Part shown: in pieces, positions 25,554 through 33,239 of the stretch | Numbering within the stretch: the first letter of the stretch is position 1 | Layout of the letters: every line of letters begins with the position of its first letter | From: Verrucomicrobiaceae bacterium UBA2429 | Lineage (GTDB): Bacteria > Verrucomicrobiota > Verrucomicrobiia > Verrucomicrobiales > Verrucomicrobiaceae | DNA length: 64,000 bases | NCBI GenBank assembly: GCA_002343505.1 | Contig: DDQZ01000061.1 | Coordinates: 66,651 to 130,650 of the forward strand | Direction: 5' to 3' | Made by a program: the position numbers and the translations under genes | Notes under the pieces: model-generated | Database searches by the model: none | What the model saw: the letters and a program-made list of their open reading frames with translations, nothing else | Told to the model about the DNA's origin: nothing

Positions 25554-26723
25554 ATGAAAATCTGCCTCGCCCTCCTGCTTCTTGTCTCTCCGGCCCTCGC
25601 CCTCGACCCCGCCAAGCTCGCCGCCATCCGTCCGGCGATGGAGGAGGCGGTGAAGGCGAAGCAGGCCGCTGGCATCGTCACGCTGGTGATGGAGAAGGGC
25701 AAAATCGTCCATCACGATGCCGTGGGCATGGCGGACATCGCCCAAGGTCGCGCGATGGAGAAGAACGCGCTGTTCTGGATCGCCTCAATGACGAAATCGG
25801 TGAACGGTGCGGCGGTGATGACGCTGGTGGATGAAGGAAAGCTCGCGCTCGACGAACCAGCCTCAAAATGGCTGCCGGAACTCGCAAATGTGACCATCGA
25901 AGGCGGCGCGAAGCCGGAGAAGCCCATCACGCTGCGCATGCTGCTCTCGCACACGGCGGGCATCGCCTTTCCACCGCGAAAGCCGACTGACGGCGCGATC
26001 TCGCTCAAATCGTATGTCGCCACGCTCATCAAGACACCTTTGGCCTTCCAGCCCGGCAGCAGTTACGAATACGGCTTCGGGCCGACGGTTGCCGGACGCA
26101 TCATCGAGATCGTCAGCGGCATGAAATACGAGGACTACCTGCGCACACGCCTCTTCGAGCCGCTCGGCATGAAGGACACCACCTTCCATCCGAATGACGC
26201 GCAGCGCGCCCGCATCGCCCGCACCTATAAGATGGACGTGGACACGCGCGAGTTCGTGCCCGGCTACAATCCCTTCGTCACGAGCGACTCGAGCGTGCAG
26301 CACATGCCGGAGCCTGCGGGCGGCCTGTTCTCCACCGCGCAGGACATGGGCCGCTTCTACGCGATGATCGCCAACAACGGCGAACTCGACGGCAAACGCA
26401 TCTTGAGCGCCAAATCCGTGGCCGACATGACAAAGCCCGTCACCGCAGGTGAAAAACAGCTCAACTATGCCTGCGGCTGGCAGTGCAACATCGAGACGCA
26501 GCGCGTGTGCCCGGCGATGCCCGTCGGCAGCTTCGGTCACGGCGGCGCGTTTGCCACGAACGGCTGGGTCGATCCGCAGTCCGGCCTCGTCACCGTCTTC
26601 CTCGTGCAAAACGTGCTCGTCCCCGACAGCGGCAAGCCGCGCGATGCCTTTCAAAAACTCGTCATGGAGGCCGCGGGCGTCACCGTGAAGCCGCCGCCTA
26701 CGGCAAAGAAGAAGCAAAAATAA
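25554..26723 (+). CDS. Secreted serine hydrolase of the beta-lactamase/esterase superfamily
   Basis: 389 residues with a signal peptide (MKICLALLLLVSPALA). The catalytic motif is Ser78-Met-Thr-Lys81 (SxxK), with PITLRMLLSHTAG, FQPGSSYEYGFGPTVAG (YxN-like region with Tyr present) and GSFGHGGAFATNGWV as the HGG in place of the KTG triad. Family members are class C-like esterases, D-aminopeptidases or peptidoglycan hydrolases; antibiotic resistance is not implied. Ends with a lysine-rich tail (TAKKKQK). It follows the sulfatase by 64 bp and may be co-transcribed with it. Confidence 0.85.
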   Translation: MKICLALLLLVSPALALDPAKLAAIRPAMEEAVKAKQAAGIVTLVMEKGKIVHHDAVGMADIAQGRAMEKNALFWIASMTKSVNGAAVMTLVDEGKLALDEPASKWLPELANVTIEGGAKPEKPITLRMLLSHTAGIAFPPRKPTDGAISLKSYVATLIKTPLAFQPGSSYEYGFGPTVAGRIIEIVSGMKYEDYLRTRLFEPLGMKDTTFHPNDAQRARIARTYKMDVDTREFVPGYNPFVTSDSSVQHMPEPAGGLFSTAQDMGRFYAMIANNGELDGKRILSAKSVADMTKPVTAGEKQLNYACGWQCNIETQRVCPAMPVGSFGHGGAFATNGWVDPQSGLVTVFLVQNVLVPDSGKPRDAFQKLVMEAAGVTVKPPPTAKKKQK

Positions 26724-26780
26724 CCTGTCAGGTTTTGCTTCCAAAACGTCAGGCAGGTGTGGCACGCTGTGCCCGCCTGC
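26722..26780 (+). promoter_or_regulatory. Palindrome and hairpin immediately before the ECF sigma factor ATG
   Basis: AACCTG-T-CAGGTT (26722-26734) is a perfect 13-bp palindrome starting at the stop of the serine hydrolase. A longer hairpin at 26753-26780 pairs GCAGG with CCTGC (26776-26780) and GGCAC (26761-26765) with GTGCC (26769-26773), ending one base before the ATG at 26782. The second could block translation of the sigma factor. Confidence 0.4.
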
Positions 26781-26781
26781 G

Positions 26782-27504
26782 ATGACCGCCCGCAACTCCC
26801 TACTCCCCGCCGCATTCCGCACCACACGCTGGACCTGCGTGTGCAAGGCGCAGTCTGGATCCGAAGACGGTCGCGCAGCACTCGCCGAACTCTGCGACGC
26901 ATATTATGAGCCCGTGCTCGCCTTTCTGCGCTGCGAACTGCGGGACGCGGATGCCGCACGCGACATGAGCCACGCCTTCTTTGCCGAGATGCTCGGCAGC
27001 GGCTCGATCGGCGGCGCAGACCGCACACGCGGACGGTTTCGGTCCTATCTGCTCGGTGCGGTGAAGCATTTCGTGGCGCGTCAGCGAGAATCATCGGCCC
27101 GAATGAAACGCGGCGGAGGCGCAGAGCCGCTCTCCCTGGATGATGCAGAAGCACGCGAGGTGGCTGATGCGAAAAACAACACACCCGATTCTGAATTCGA
27201 CCGCCAATGGGCCGTCACCGTGCTCGCTCGTGGCCTTGAAGCACTGCGGCTCGAATGCATCGCCGAAAACCGCGAGACATTCTTCGAAGCCGTGAAACCG
27301 TTGCTCACCGGTGATGGCGCCTACGGCGATCAGGCCGCGCTCGCAGCGTCCTGCGGCATGAATCTGGATGCGTTTCGCATGGCGGTGCATCGTTTGAAAA
27401 AACGCCTGCGACAGTGCGTGAAGGCGGAGGTCGCCGGCACGCTTGATGACCCCGCAATGGTGCAGGAGGAGATGCAAAGTCTCTTCGCCGCGCTCGGCGG
27501 CTGA
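26782..27504 (+). CDS. ECF-type RNA polymerase sigma factor partnered with a Ser/Thr kinase
   Basis: 240 residues with sigma-2 (ALAELCDAYYEPVLAFLR...DMSHAFFAEML...GRFRSYLLGAVKHFVARQRE) and sigma-4 (LAASCGMNLDAFRMAVHRLKKRLRQCV) regions. The organisation, with a long linker and a kinase gene directly downstream, matches the ECF groups common in Planctomycetota and Verrucomicrobiota in which the sigma factor is thought to be controlled by phosphorylation rather than by an anti-sigma factor. No anti-sigma gene adjoins it. The gap to the kinase gene is 44 bp, so the two are probably co-transcribed. Confidence 0.88.
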   Translation: MTARNSLLPAAFRTTRWTCVCKAQSGSEDGRAALAELCDAYYEPVLAFLRCELRDADAARDMSHAFFAEMLGSGSIGGADRTRGRFRSYLLGAVKHFVARQRESSARMKRGGGAEPLSLDDAEAREVADAKNNTPDSEFDRQWAVTVLARGLEALRLECIAENRETFFEAVKPLLTGDGAYGDQAALAASCGMNLDAFRMAVHRLKKRLRQCVKAEVAGTLDDPAMVQEEMQSLFAALGG

Positions 27505-27548
27505 AAAAAGTTTGTTATGGTTTTCCCGCCACGCATCAGGACACCGGC

Positions 27549-30500
27549 ATGAGCGAATCCTCCTCCAAACAATGCCCGCAATGCGGCGCTGACGTGCCGG
27601 TTAGCGCGGAGGGCTTGTGCCCGCGCTGCCTGATGGCCCAGATCGTCGAACCGACACAGGACGGTGGTCCGAACAACGCCGCGCTGCCGCCGCTGACTCC
27701 TGAGGAACTCGCGCCGCACTTCCCACAGCTCGAAATCCTCGAATGCCTTGGACGTGGCGGCATGGGCGTCGTGTACAAGGCGCGGCAGAAATCGCTGAAC
27801 CGCCTCGTCGCGCTCAAACTGCTCGCACCGGAGCGCGCGGACGATCCGCAGTTCGCCGCACGCTTTGAAAAGGAGGCCCAGGCGCTCGCCGCGCTGAATC
27901 ATCCGCACATCGTCGCTGTGCATGACTTTGGACAGGCAGGCGGATTCTACTATCTGCTCATGGAGTTCGTCGATGGCGTCAATTTGCGTCAGCTCCTGCA
28001 AACAAAGAAGCTCACGCCGAAGGAGGCGCTCAGCATCGTGCCGCCCGTGTGCGACGCGCTGCAATGCGCGCACGACCACGGCATCGTGCATCGCGATATC
28101 AAGCCGGAGAATCTGCTCATAGACAAGACGGGCGTGGTGAAGATCGCCGACTTCGGCATCGCGAAGATTTATAGCAGCCCTCTCGCTCCGCGTGAGGAGC
28201 AAAGCACTCCCTCTCACGATGCGGCAACGATGCCTTTCGGCACTCCCGATTACGCCGCCCCCGAGCAAGCCAACGGCGCCGCCGACCACCGCGCCGACAT
28301 CTACAGCCTCGGTGTGGTGCTCTACGAAATGCTCGCCGGCGAGCGACCCAAGGAAAACATCACCCCACCCTCGAAGCGCGTGCAGGTGGACATCCGCATC
28401 GATGAGATCGTCTTGCGTGCGCTCGAGAAGGCTCCTGAGCTGCGTTTTGCCACCGCGGCGGAGTTCCGCACTCAGGTGGAGGCCGCGATTCATGGAGAGC
28501 CTGCTCACACCCCCAACGTGGAATGCATCGTTTGTCGCACCTGCGGCCATGCGCGGTCTCTGGACGTAACGCGCGGCATCCAGTGGAGCGCCAGTCAGAA
28601 GGAACGCCGCATGTTCATGTGGTGTCCGCAGTGCGGCTGCCCTCGGGTGGGTGAGCGCAAGATGGGTGTGCCATCCAATGCGCCTTCGATGCCGCAGATA
28701 GTTGAGAGCAGTTCGAAGATCACCTTCGCAGTGATGATCACCCTGTTCTACGCGGGTGCGGCATTGGTATCACTTCTCAGCATGATGAGGGTGGGCGTGC
28801 TGGAGGCGCTGATCGCAGGAGCAATCATGGTGGTCGTGCTTTGGAAACTCGGATTGCTGCCGAAGGTGTCCCACGCGGGCTGCCGGAGGGGTCTTTCCTG
28901 GACGGCCTTTGCGCTGGCGCTGCCAATGCTGGCGATGGGCATGTTCTTCGTCTCGCAAATCCCCGCCGAGACGGGTGGTTGGAATCCAGGACCTGCAGAA
29001 CTGGTGTTCGTACCCCTGACCTGGCTCGGGATGCTGGCACTTCCATGGGCCGGTGCCGTGCTCTGGCATTCCACCAGTCGCCCCGTCGCACATCGAATTG
29101 TGGCGCGTCGGCCAGGGTGCCTTACCATCTTTTTCCTCGTCGCTCTGGCAGTGGCGATTCTTGCCGGAGTGATGATCACCATGTGGAGGCTGTCCGGCGC
29201 GGCGTCTCCCCGGCTTGAGGCATCATGCGTCATTCGTGAGGTGCGGGATAATGTGATCATTCTCGACACGGATGTGATCGCTTCGGAAGGAACGGCGCAG
29301 GTGGGTCTTTCGTTCGAAGGTCCGGCTTTGTCTGCTGACCAGTTGGAACAGGCGCGCCAAGCTGTGGCGGATCGCAAAATCGGAGTCATCGGCCCTCATC
29401 CAGATCCCCATCCGAGGATGGTCCAGGGCCTGCTGGCAAATCGCGATCGCATGAGCATCGGACTCGCATTTCCCACTGCGGAAGCCGCCGAGAGCGCCCG
29501 CGCAGCGATGAAAAGTCCAGCCGAAGTGCAGATTCAGCCGGAGAAGCATGTGCAGGCGCACAAGATCTTGTTTTCGATCACCGACAACGCGGGACAGAGG
29601 ATCATCGGTTCGATGTTCCTCGGCAGGCCATCGCTGGGCCATGGCGCGATGATCGATCCGCGCGGCATGATCTCTTTCACCACGGATGCGGTGAACGTGC
29701 CGCCGGCCCAGTCGAGCAGCAGCAGTGATGAGTTGAAAAAACTCCAGACGGAACTCAGTCGTCTGCTCACCAACCGCGGCGAGCAGCATCCTGATGTGCT
29801 GGAGTTGCGCGCACGCATTCGCAGCCTCCAGACGCCGACTGCGTTCGAGGACATCGTCGGCATCGGCGTCGCTCTGCAGGTGAAAAATGGTCGCTTCGTG
29901 GTGGCGCAGATTTTTCCCGGCTCTCCCGCAGAATCGCTGCTGAGTCCCGGAGATGAAATCCTGCGTGTGGGTGAATCGAACGACACATTGAAAGACATCA
30001 GCGCGATGAGCATCGAGCAAGTCGTGGACATGATCCGCGGGAATGCAGGCACGCAGGTTTTGATCGTGGTGAGGTCTGAGGGCGAAGACGAACGGAAGGT
30101 CACCCTTGTGCGGGAAAGCCTTGGTGCCGCCCCAGTGACAACTACACTTGGAGGCGACCAGAAACCTGCCTCCACCATGACTCAGGAACCCAACACCTGG
30201 ATCGTTGAAGGCCGCGTGGTGAATGATGCGGGCAAACCGGTGGCGGAGGCGAAAATCCATGTGAGCTGCGGCGCGGGCTCGCTGCATACCACAGGTGAAG
30301 GGAAAACGGGCGCTGACGGCCGCTATCGCGTGACGTTTGGCCCCGGCTTCCTGGTGTCGATCAAGGATCGCGCGGGATCGTTGCAGGCCGCGCTCGTACA
30401 TGCCAGAAAAGACGGCTACACAGAGAAAAATCTCTGCGACGCGGGCAATCTGCAAATGGCGTGGGAACTGACAAAACAACAACTCGCTGGCGGCTGGCAG

Positions 30501-31775
30501 CCGGGACCGTCGCGTACGTTTTTGCCTGGAAAACCGCTGACGGTGGATTTTGTGCTTGTGCCAGCGGCGCAGATTCAAGGCACGCTGATCGACAAGAACG
30601 GCAAACCGGTCGCGAATCGAGAGATCGTCATCACGGGTGACCGCATCGGCCCCGGCGGCAGCATTTACGGCGCCACGCGCACGGATTCGCAAGGGCGCTT
30701 CACGTTCAAGGACGTATCCACACAGCACGCGTGGTCGTTCAGCATCGACGACAGGTCCGGCCACCCGAACCGCACGCCGCCGGACCGCTTTGCGACGCCG
30801 AGCGAGCATCGCATCGCGTTGGAGGTAGATGGTGAAAGCCTGAAACGCGTCGATCCCGCTCCCACCACTTCAATTGATGGAACGATGAAGGACGACGACC
30901 TCAAACAACTCTCCTGGCACGAGTTTGATCAGACCAAGGGCAAATACTGGCGCGAGCTGGCCGATGTGCGGCGGTTCAAGGAGGCCGCCGAGTTGATCGA
31001 GAAGATGCTTTCGCTACATCCCGAGCTGAATCGCATCAACGCGTCTAACCTCCACTTCCATGCCGCGCAGTGCTGGGCCTTTGCTGGCGAAATGGAACAT
31101 GCGCTGACGCATCTCGAACTCGCGCAGCATCACACGCAGGTCGGCGGGCTGCTCTGGGACAGCTATGTGGATGGGACCGCGGCGTTTTTGAAAGGCGACA
31201 AGCGCGAGCTTCTCAATGCCCACGAGCGTCTGGCAGAAAACGCCGACGACCTTAACAAGCCCAACCTCTGCGTGCTCGACCGCCTGGTGGCGAATTTTGG
31301 CAAGTCGTATGCCGAGGCGTATGAAACCGACGGCCAGGATCACAAGAAACTCAGCGCGGATTGTTTCAATCGTGCATGGGAACTGCTGGACAAGAAGGAT
31401 CGCACCAAGGAGGACGACGAACGCATGATCTCGCTCGCGCACGCCTCGCTGGCACACTGGCGCATGCGGGAGGACTGCACGGATCGCAATCTGAGCATCG
31501 GCTACTGGCAGCTTTCGCGCGTGTATGCCGTGCTGGGCCAGGGCAACAACGCGGAACGCTACGGCGGACTGTGTTTGCGCATCAGCGGCAAGGAACCGCC
31601 GTTTTATCTCGGCTACGCGCACGAAGCGCTGGCACGCGCGGCGTTGTTGAATGAGCGAAAGGAGCTCTTCGAACGCCACATGACCGAAGCGAAGGCGCTG
31701 GCGGCAAAAGTCACCGATGCGGACGAGAAAAAAGCGCTGGAGGATGATCTGGCGCAGCTCGCGTGGAAGAAGTGA
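27549..31775 (+). CDS. Giant membrane Ser/Thr protein kinase with zinc ribbons, PDZ, carboxypeptidase-like and TPR-like parts
   Basis: 1408 residues. Residues 8-35 hold a zinc ribbon (CPQCG...CPRC). The kinase domain spans about 58-325: GRGGMGVVYKA, VALKLL, HRDIKPENLL (about 179), DFGIAK, TPDYAAPEQ and YSLGVVLYEML are intact, so it should be active. A second zinc ribbon (CRTCG...CPQCG, about 329-362) follows, then five predicted transmembrane segments (about 390-548). After these come a PDZ-like region (about 766-860: IGVALQV...PGSPAESLLSPGDEILRVGE), two carboxypeptidase-regulatory-like beta modules (about 883-985 and 1005-1085) and a helical, TPR-like end (1115-1405). An odd number of spans would place the C-terminal half outside the cytoplasm, as a sensor. 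It probably phosphorylates the neighbouring sigma factor, by analogy. The stop is three bases before the GNAT start. Confidence 0.92.
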   Translation: MSESSSKQCPQCGADVPVSAEGLCPRCLMAQIVEPTQDGGPNNAALPPLTPEELAPHFPQLEILECLGRGGMGVVYKARQKSLNRLVALKLLAPERADDPQFAARFEKEAQALAALNHPHIVAVHDFGQAGGFYYLLMEFVDGVNLRQLLQTKKLTPKEALSIVPPVCDALQCAHDHGIVHRDIKPENLLIDKTGVVKIADFGIAKIYSSPLAPREEQSTPSHDAATMPFGTPDYAAPEQANGAADHRADIYSLGVVLYEMLAGERPKENITPPSKRVQVDIRIDEIVLRALEKAPELRFATAAEFRTQVEAAIHGEPAHTPNVECIVCRTCGHARSLDVTRGIQWSASQKERRMFMWCPQCGCPRVGERKMGVPSNAPSMPQIVESSSKITFAVMITLFYAGAALVSLLSMMRVGVLEALIAGAIMVVVLWKLGLLPKVSHAGCRRGLSWTAFALALPMLAMGMFFVSQIPAETGGWNPGPAELVFVPLTWLGMLALPWAGAVLWHSTSRPVAHRIVARRPGCLTIFFLVALAVAILAGVMITMWRLSGAASPRLEASCVIREVRDNVIILDTDVIASEGTAQVGLSFEGPALSADQLEQARQAVADRKIGVIGPHPDPHPRMVQGLLANRDRMSIGLAFPTAEAAESARAAMKSPAEVQIQPEKHVQAHKILFSITDNAGQRIIGSMFLGRPSLGHGAMIDPRGMISFTTDAVNVPPAQSSSSSDELKKLQTELSRLLTNRGEQHPDVLELRARIRSLQTPTAFEDIVGIGVALQVKNGRFVVAQIFPGSPAESLLSPGDEILRVGESNDTLKDISAMSIEQVVDMIRGNAGTQVLIVVRSEGEDERKVTLVRESLGAAPVTTTLGGDQKPASTMTQEPNTWIVEGRVVNDAGKPVAEAKIHVSCGAGSLHTTGEGKTGADGRYRVTFGPGFLVSIKDRAGSLQAALVHARKDGYTEKNLCDAGNLQMAWELTKQQLAGGWQPGPSRTFLPGKPLTVDFVLVPAAQIQGTLIDKNGKPVANREIVITGDRIGPGGSIYGATRTDSQGRFTFKDVSTQHAWSFSIDDRSGHPNRTPPDRFATPSEHRIALEVDGESLKRVDPAPTTSIDGTMKDDDLKQLSWHEFDQTKGKYWRELADVRRFKEAAELIEKMLSLHPELNRINASNLHFHAAQCWAFAGEMEHALTHLELAQHHTQVGGLLWDSYVDGTAAFLKGDKRELLNAHERLAENADDLNKPNLCVLDRLVANFGKSYAEAYETDGQDHKKLSADCFNRAWELLDKKDRTKEDDERMISLAHASLAHWRMREDCTDRNLSIGYWQLSRVYAVLGQGNNAERYGGLCLRISGKEPPFYLGYAHEALARAALLNERKELFERHMTEAKALAAKVTDADEKKALEDDLAQLAWKK

Positions 31776-31778
31776 ATC

Positions 31779-32324
31779 ATGCGTGCTGCGGCGAAATCAC
31801 TTCACACCGGGCGTCTCCGCCTCGAACCCGTGCGCGTGGCGCATGCGGCAGAGATGTTCCCGCTCTTGTCCGACACGCGGATTTACGAACACCTGCACTT
31901 CAAGCCGCCCGCGACGCTGGCAGAGCTGGAGGAGCGCTACCGGCGGCAGGAGGCGGGAGTTTCGCCGGATGGCGTCGAGCGGTGGCACAACTGGATCGTG
32001 CGTTTGGAGGCGGATGGCGGCGCCTGCGCCGGTTTTGTGCAGGCGACGCTGCACACAGAGACGACGGGCGATTTCGGCTACATCTTCGGCCCGGCGTTCT
32101 GGGGTCGCGGAATCGCCTTCGAGGCCTGCGCCTTGGCTTTGGAGGCTTTGTGGGCTGACACACGGCTCGCACGGTTGTTTGCGACGGTTGACCGGCACAA
32201 TGCGCGATCTCTGGCATTGCTCTCGCGCCTCGGTTTTCACCGTGTCAGCTCCAAGGAATACCCGCACGGCCGCGTTTGGTCATCGGACGACATTTTTCAC
32301 CTCCCGGCCCCTCCACGATCATGA
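31779..32324 (+). CDS. GNAT-family N-acetyltransferase (RimJ/RimL-like)
   Basis: 181 residues: LHTGRLRLEPVRVAHAAEMFPL at the start, GYIFGPAFWGRGIAFEACALALEALW as the acetyl-CoA-binding block, and VDRHNARSLALLSRLGFHRV. This is the GNAT pattern of the RimJ/RimL ribosomal N-acetyltransferases, but many members act on small molecules. It starts three bases after the kinase stop and its last four bases (ATGA) overlap the start of the next gene, so translation of all three is probably coupled. Confidence 0.85.
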   Translation: MRAAAKSLHTGRLRLEPVRVAHAAEMFPLLSDTRIYEHLHFKPPATLAELEERYRRQEAGVSPDGVERWHNWIVRLEADGGACAGFVQATLHTETTGDFGYIFGPAFWGRGIAFEACALALEALWADTRLARLFATVDRHNARSLALLSRLGFHRVSSKEYPHGRVWSSDDIFHLPAPPRS

Positions 32325-33232
32325 AACGGCTCCTCATCGGCATTTTCCTCGCTTCCATTCTCTCCACCCATGCACGCGAATGGACCTCATCCGACGGGCG
32401 CAAGCTGCAGGCCGATTTTGTGTCGGCCACGGCCACGCATGTGACGCTGAAAATCGCCGGGAAGGACACACCGCTGCCACTGAGCCGGCTCTCCGCCGCC
32501 GATCAGGCGTTTGTGAAGGAGCAGGCCACAAAGCCGGTCGCGGCCAAAAAGGTCGAAGGGCCGTTTGCCCCGCTGATTAAAGGCGACTGGGCGCTCTCGC
32601 AGCACAAGGATCTGCCGTTCGCGCTTTACGCCGCCGCGGATCTCGACGCGTCGAAAACGTATCCGCTCATCCTCGCGCTGCACGGCAAGAGCCAGAACAA
32701 CGAAAACGGCCTGCAGGTCGGCGGCTGGATGAAGAGCTTCGTCAAGGAGGAGCGCTACAATAAAAACCCCTGCATCATTGCCGCTCCACTGTGCTATCAG
32801 CCCTACGGAGGCACCGGCGGCGGCTGGAGTGACAAACCAGGCACGGAGGCCGTTTCGCTCGTCAAAGAGCTGCTCAAGTCGCTGCCTATCGACAAGAGCC
32901 GCGTGTACTGCGTTGGTTACTCGATGGGCGGCTTTGGCACCTGCCACCTCATCAACAGCGAGCTGCGGCTGTTCGCAGCCGGAGTCGCCGTGGCGGGCTG
33001 CACGGGGCCTGACACGGCGGGCACCTTCAAAAAAGTGCCGCTGTGGCTGTTTCACGCCGCGGACGACGCGGTGGTGGACGTCAAGTATTCGCGCGATCTC
33101 GCCGAGGCGCTGAAACGCGACAAGGAATGCAGCTACACCGAGTATCCCACCGGCGGACACGGCATTGTAGGCAAGGTCTTCGAGGAAGACACGCTGCACG
33201 AGTGGCTCTTCGCGAAAGGCGTGAAGCCCTGA
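32321..33232 (+). CDS. SHD1-domain fused to secreted alpha/beta-hydrolase (esterase-like)
   Basis: 303 residues with a signal peptide (MKRLLIGIFLASILSTHA). Residues 19-75 match the SHD1 (SLA1 homology domain 1) small beta-rich module (REWTSSDGRKLQADFV...LPLSRLSAADQAFVKE), common in secreted verrucomicrobial and planctomycete proteins. The rest is an esterase/dienelactone-hydrolase-like fold with the nucleophile elbow GYSMGG, a probable Asp in LWLFHAADDAVVD and a His in YPTGGHGI. The start overlaps the GNAT stop by four bases. The gene ends with zero spacing from the convergent DUF4091-type gene. Confidence 0.85.
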   Translation: MKRLLIGIFLASILSTHAREWTSSDGRKLQADFVSATATHVTLKIAGKDTPLPLSRLSAADQAFVKEQATKPVAAKKVEGPFAPLIKGDWALSQHKDLPFALYAAADLDASKTYPLILALHGKSQNNENGLQVGGWMKSFVKEERYNKNPCIIAAPLCYQPYGGTGGGWSDKPGTEAVSLVKELLKSLPIDKSRVYCVGYSMGGFGTCHLINSELRLFAAGVAVAGCTGPDTAGTFKKVPLWLFHAADDAVVDVKYSRDLAEALKRDKECSYTEYPTGGHGIVGKVFEEDTLHEWLFAKGVKP

Positions 33233-33239
33233 TCAGGGC
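33226..33239. other. 14-bp palindrome spanning two back-to-back stop codons
   Basis: GCCCTGATCAGGGC (33226-33239) is a perfect palindrome. It holds the TGA of the esterase gene (33230-33232) and the TCA (reverse TGA) of the convergent gene (33233-33235), so there is no intergenic base at all. It could act as a short bidirectional hairpin at the transcript ends, although no T-run follows. Confidence 0.45.
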
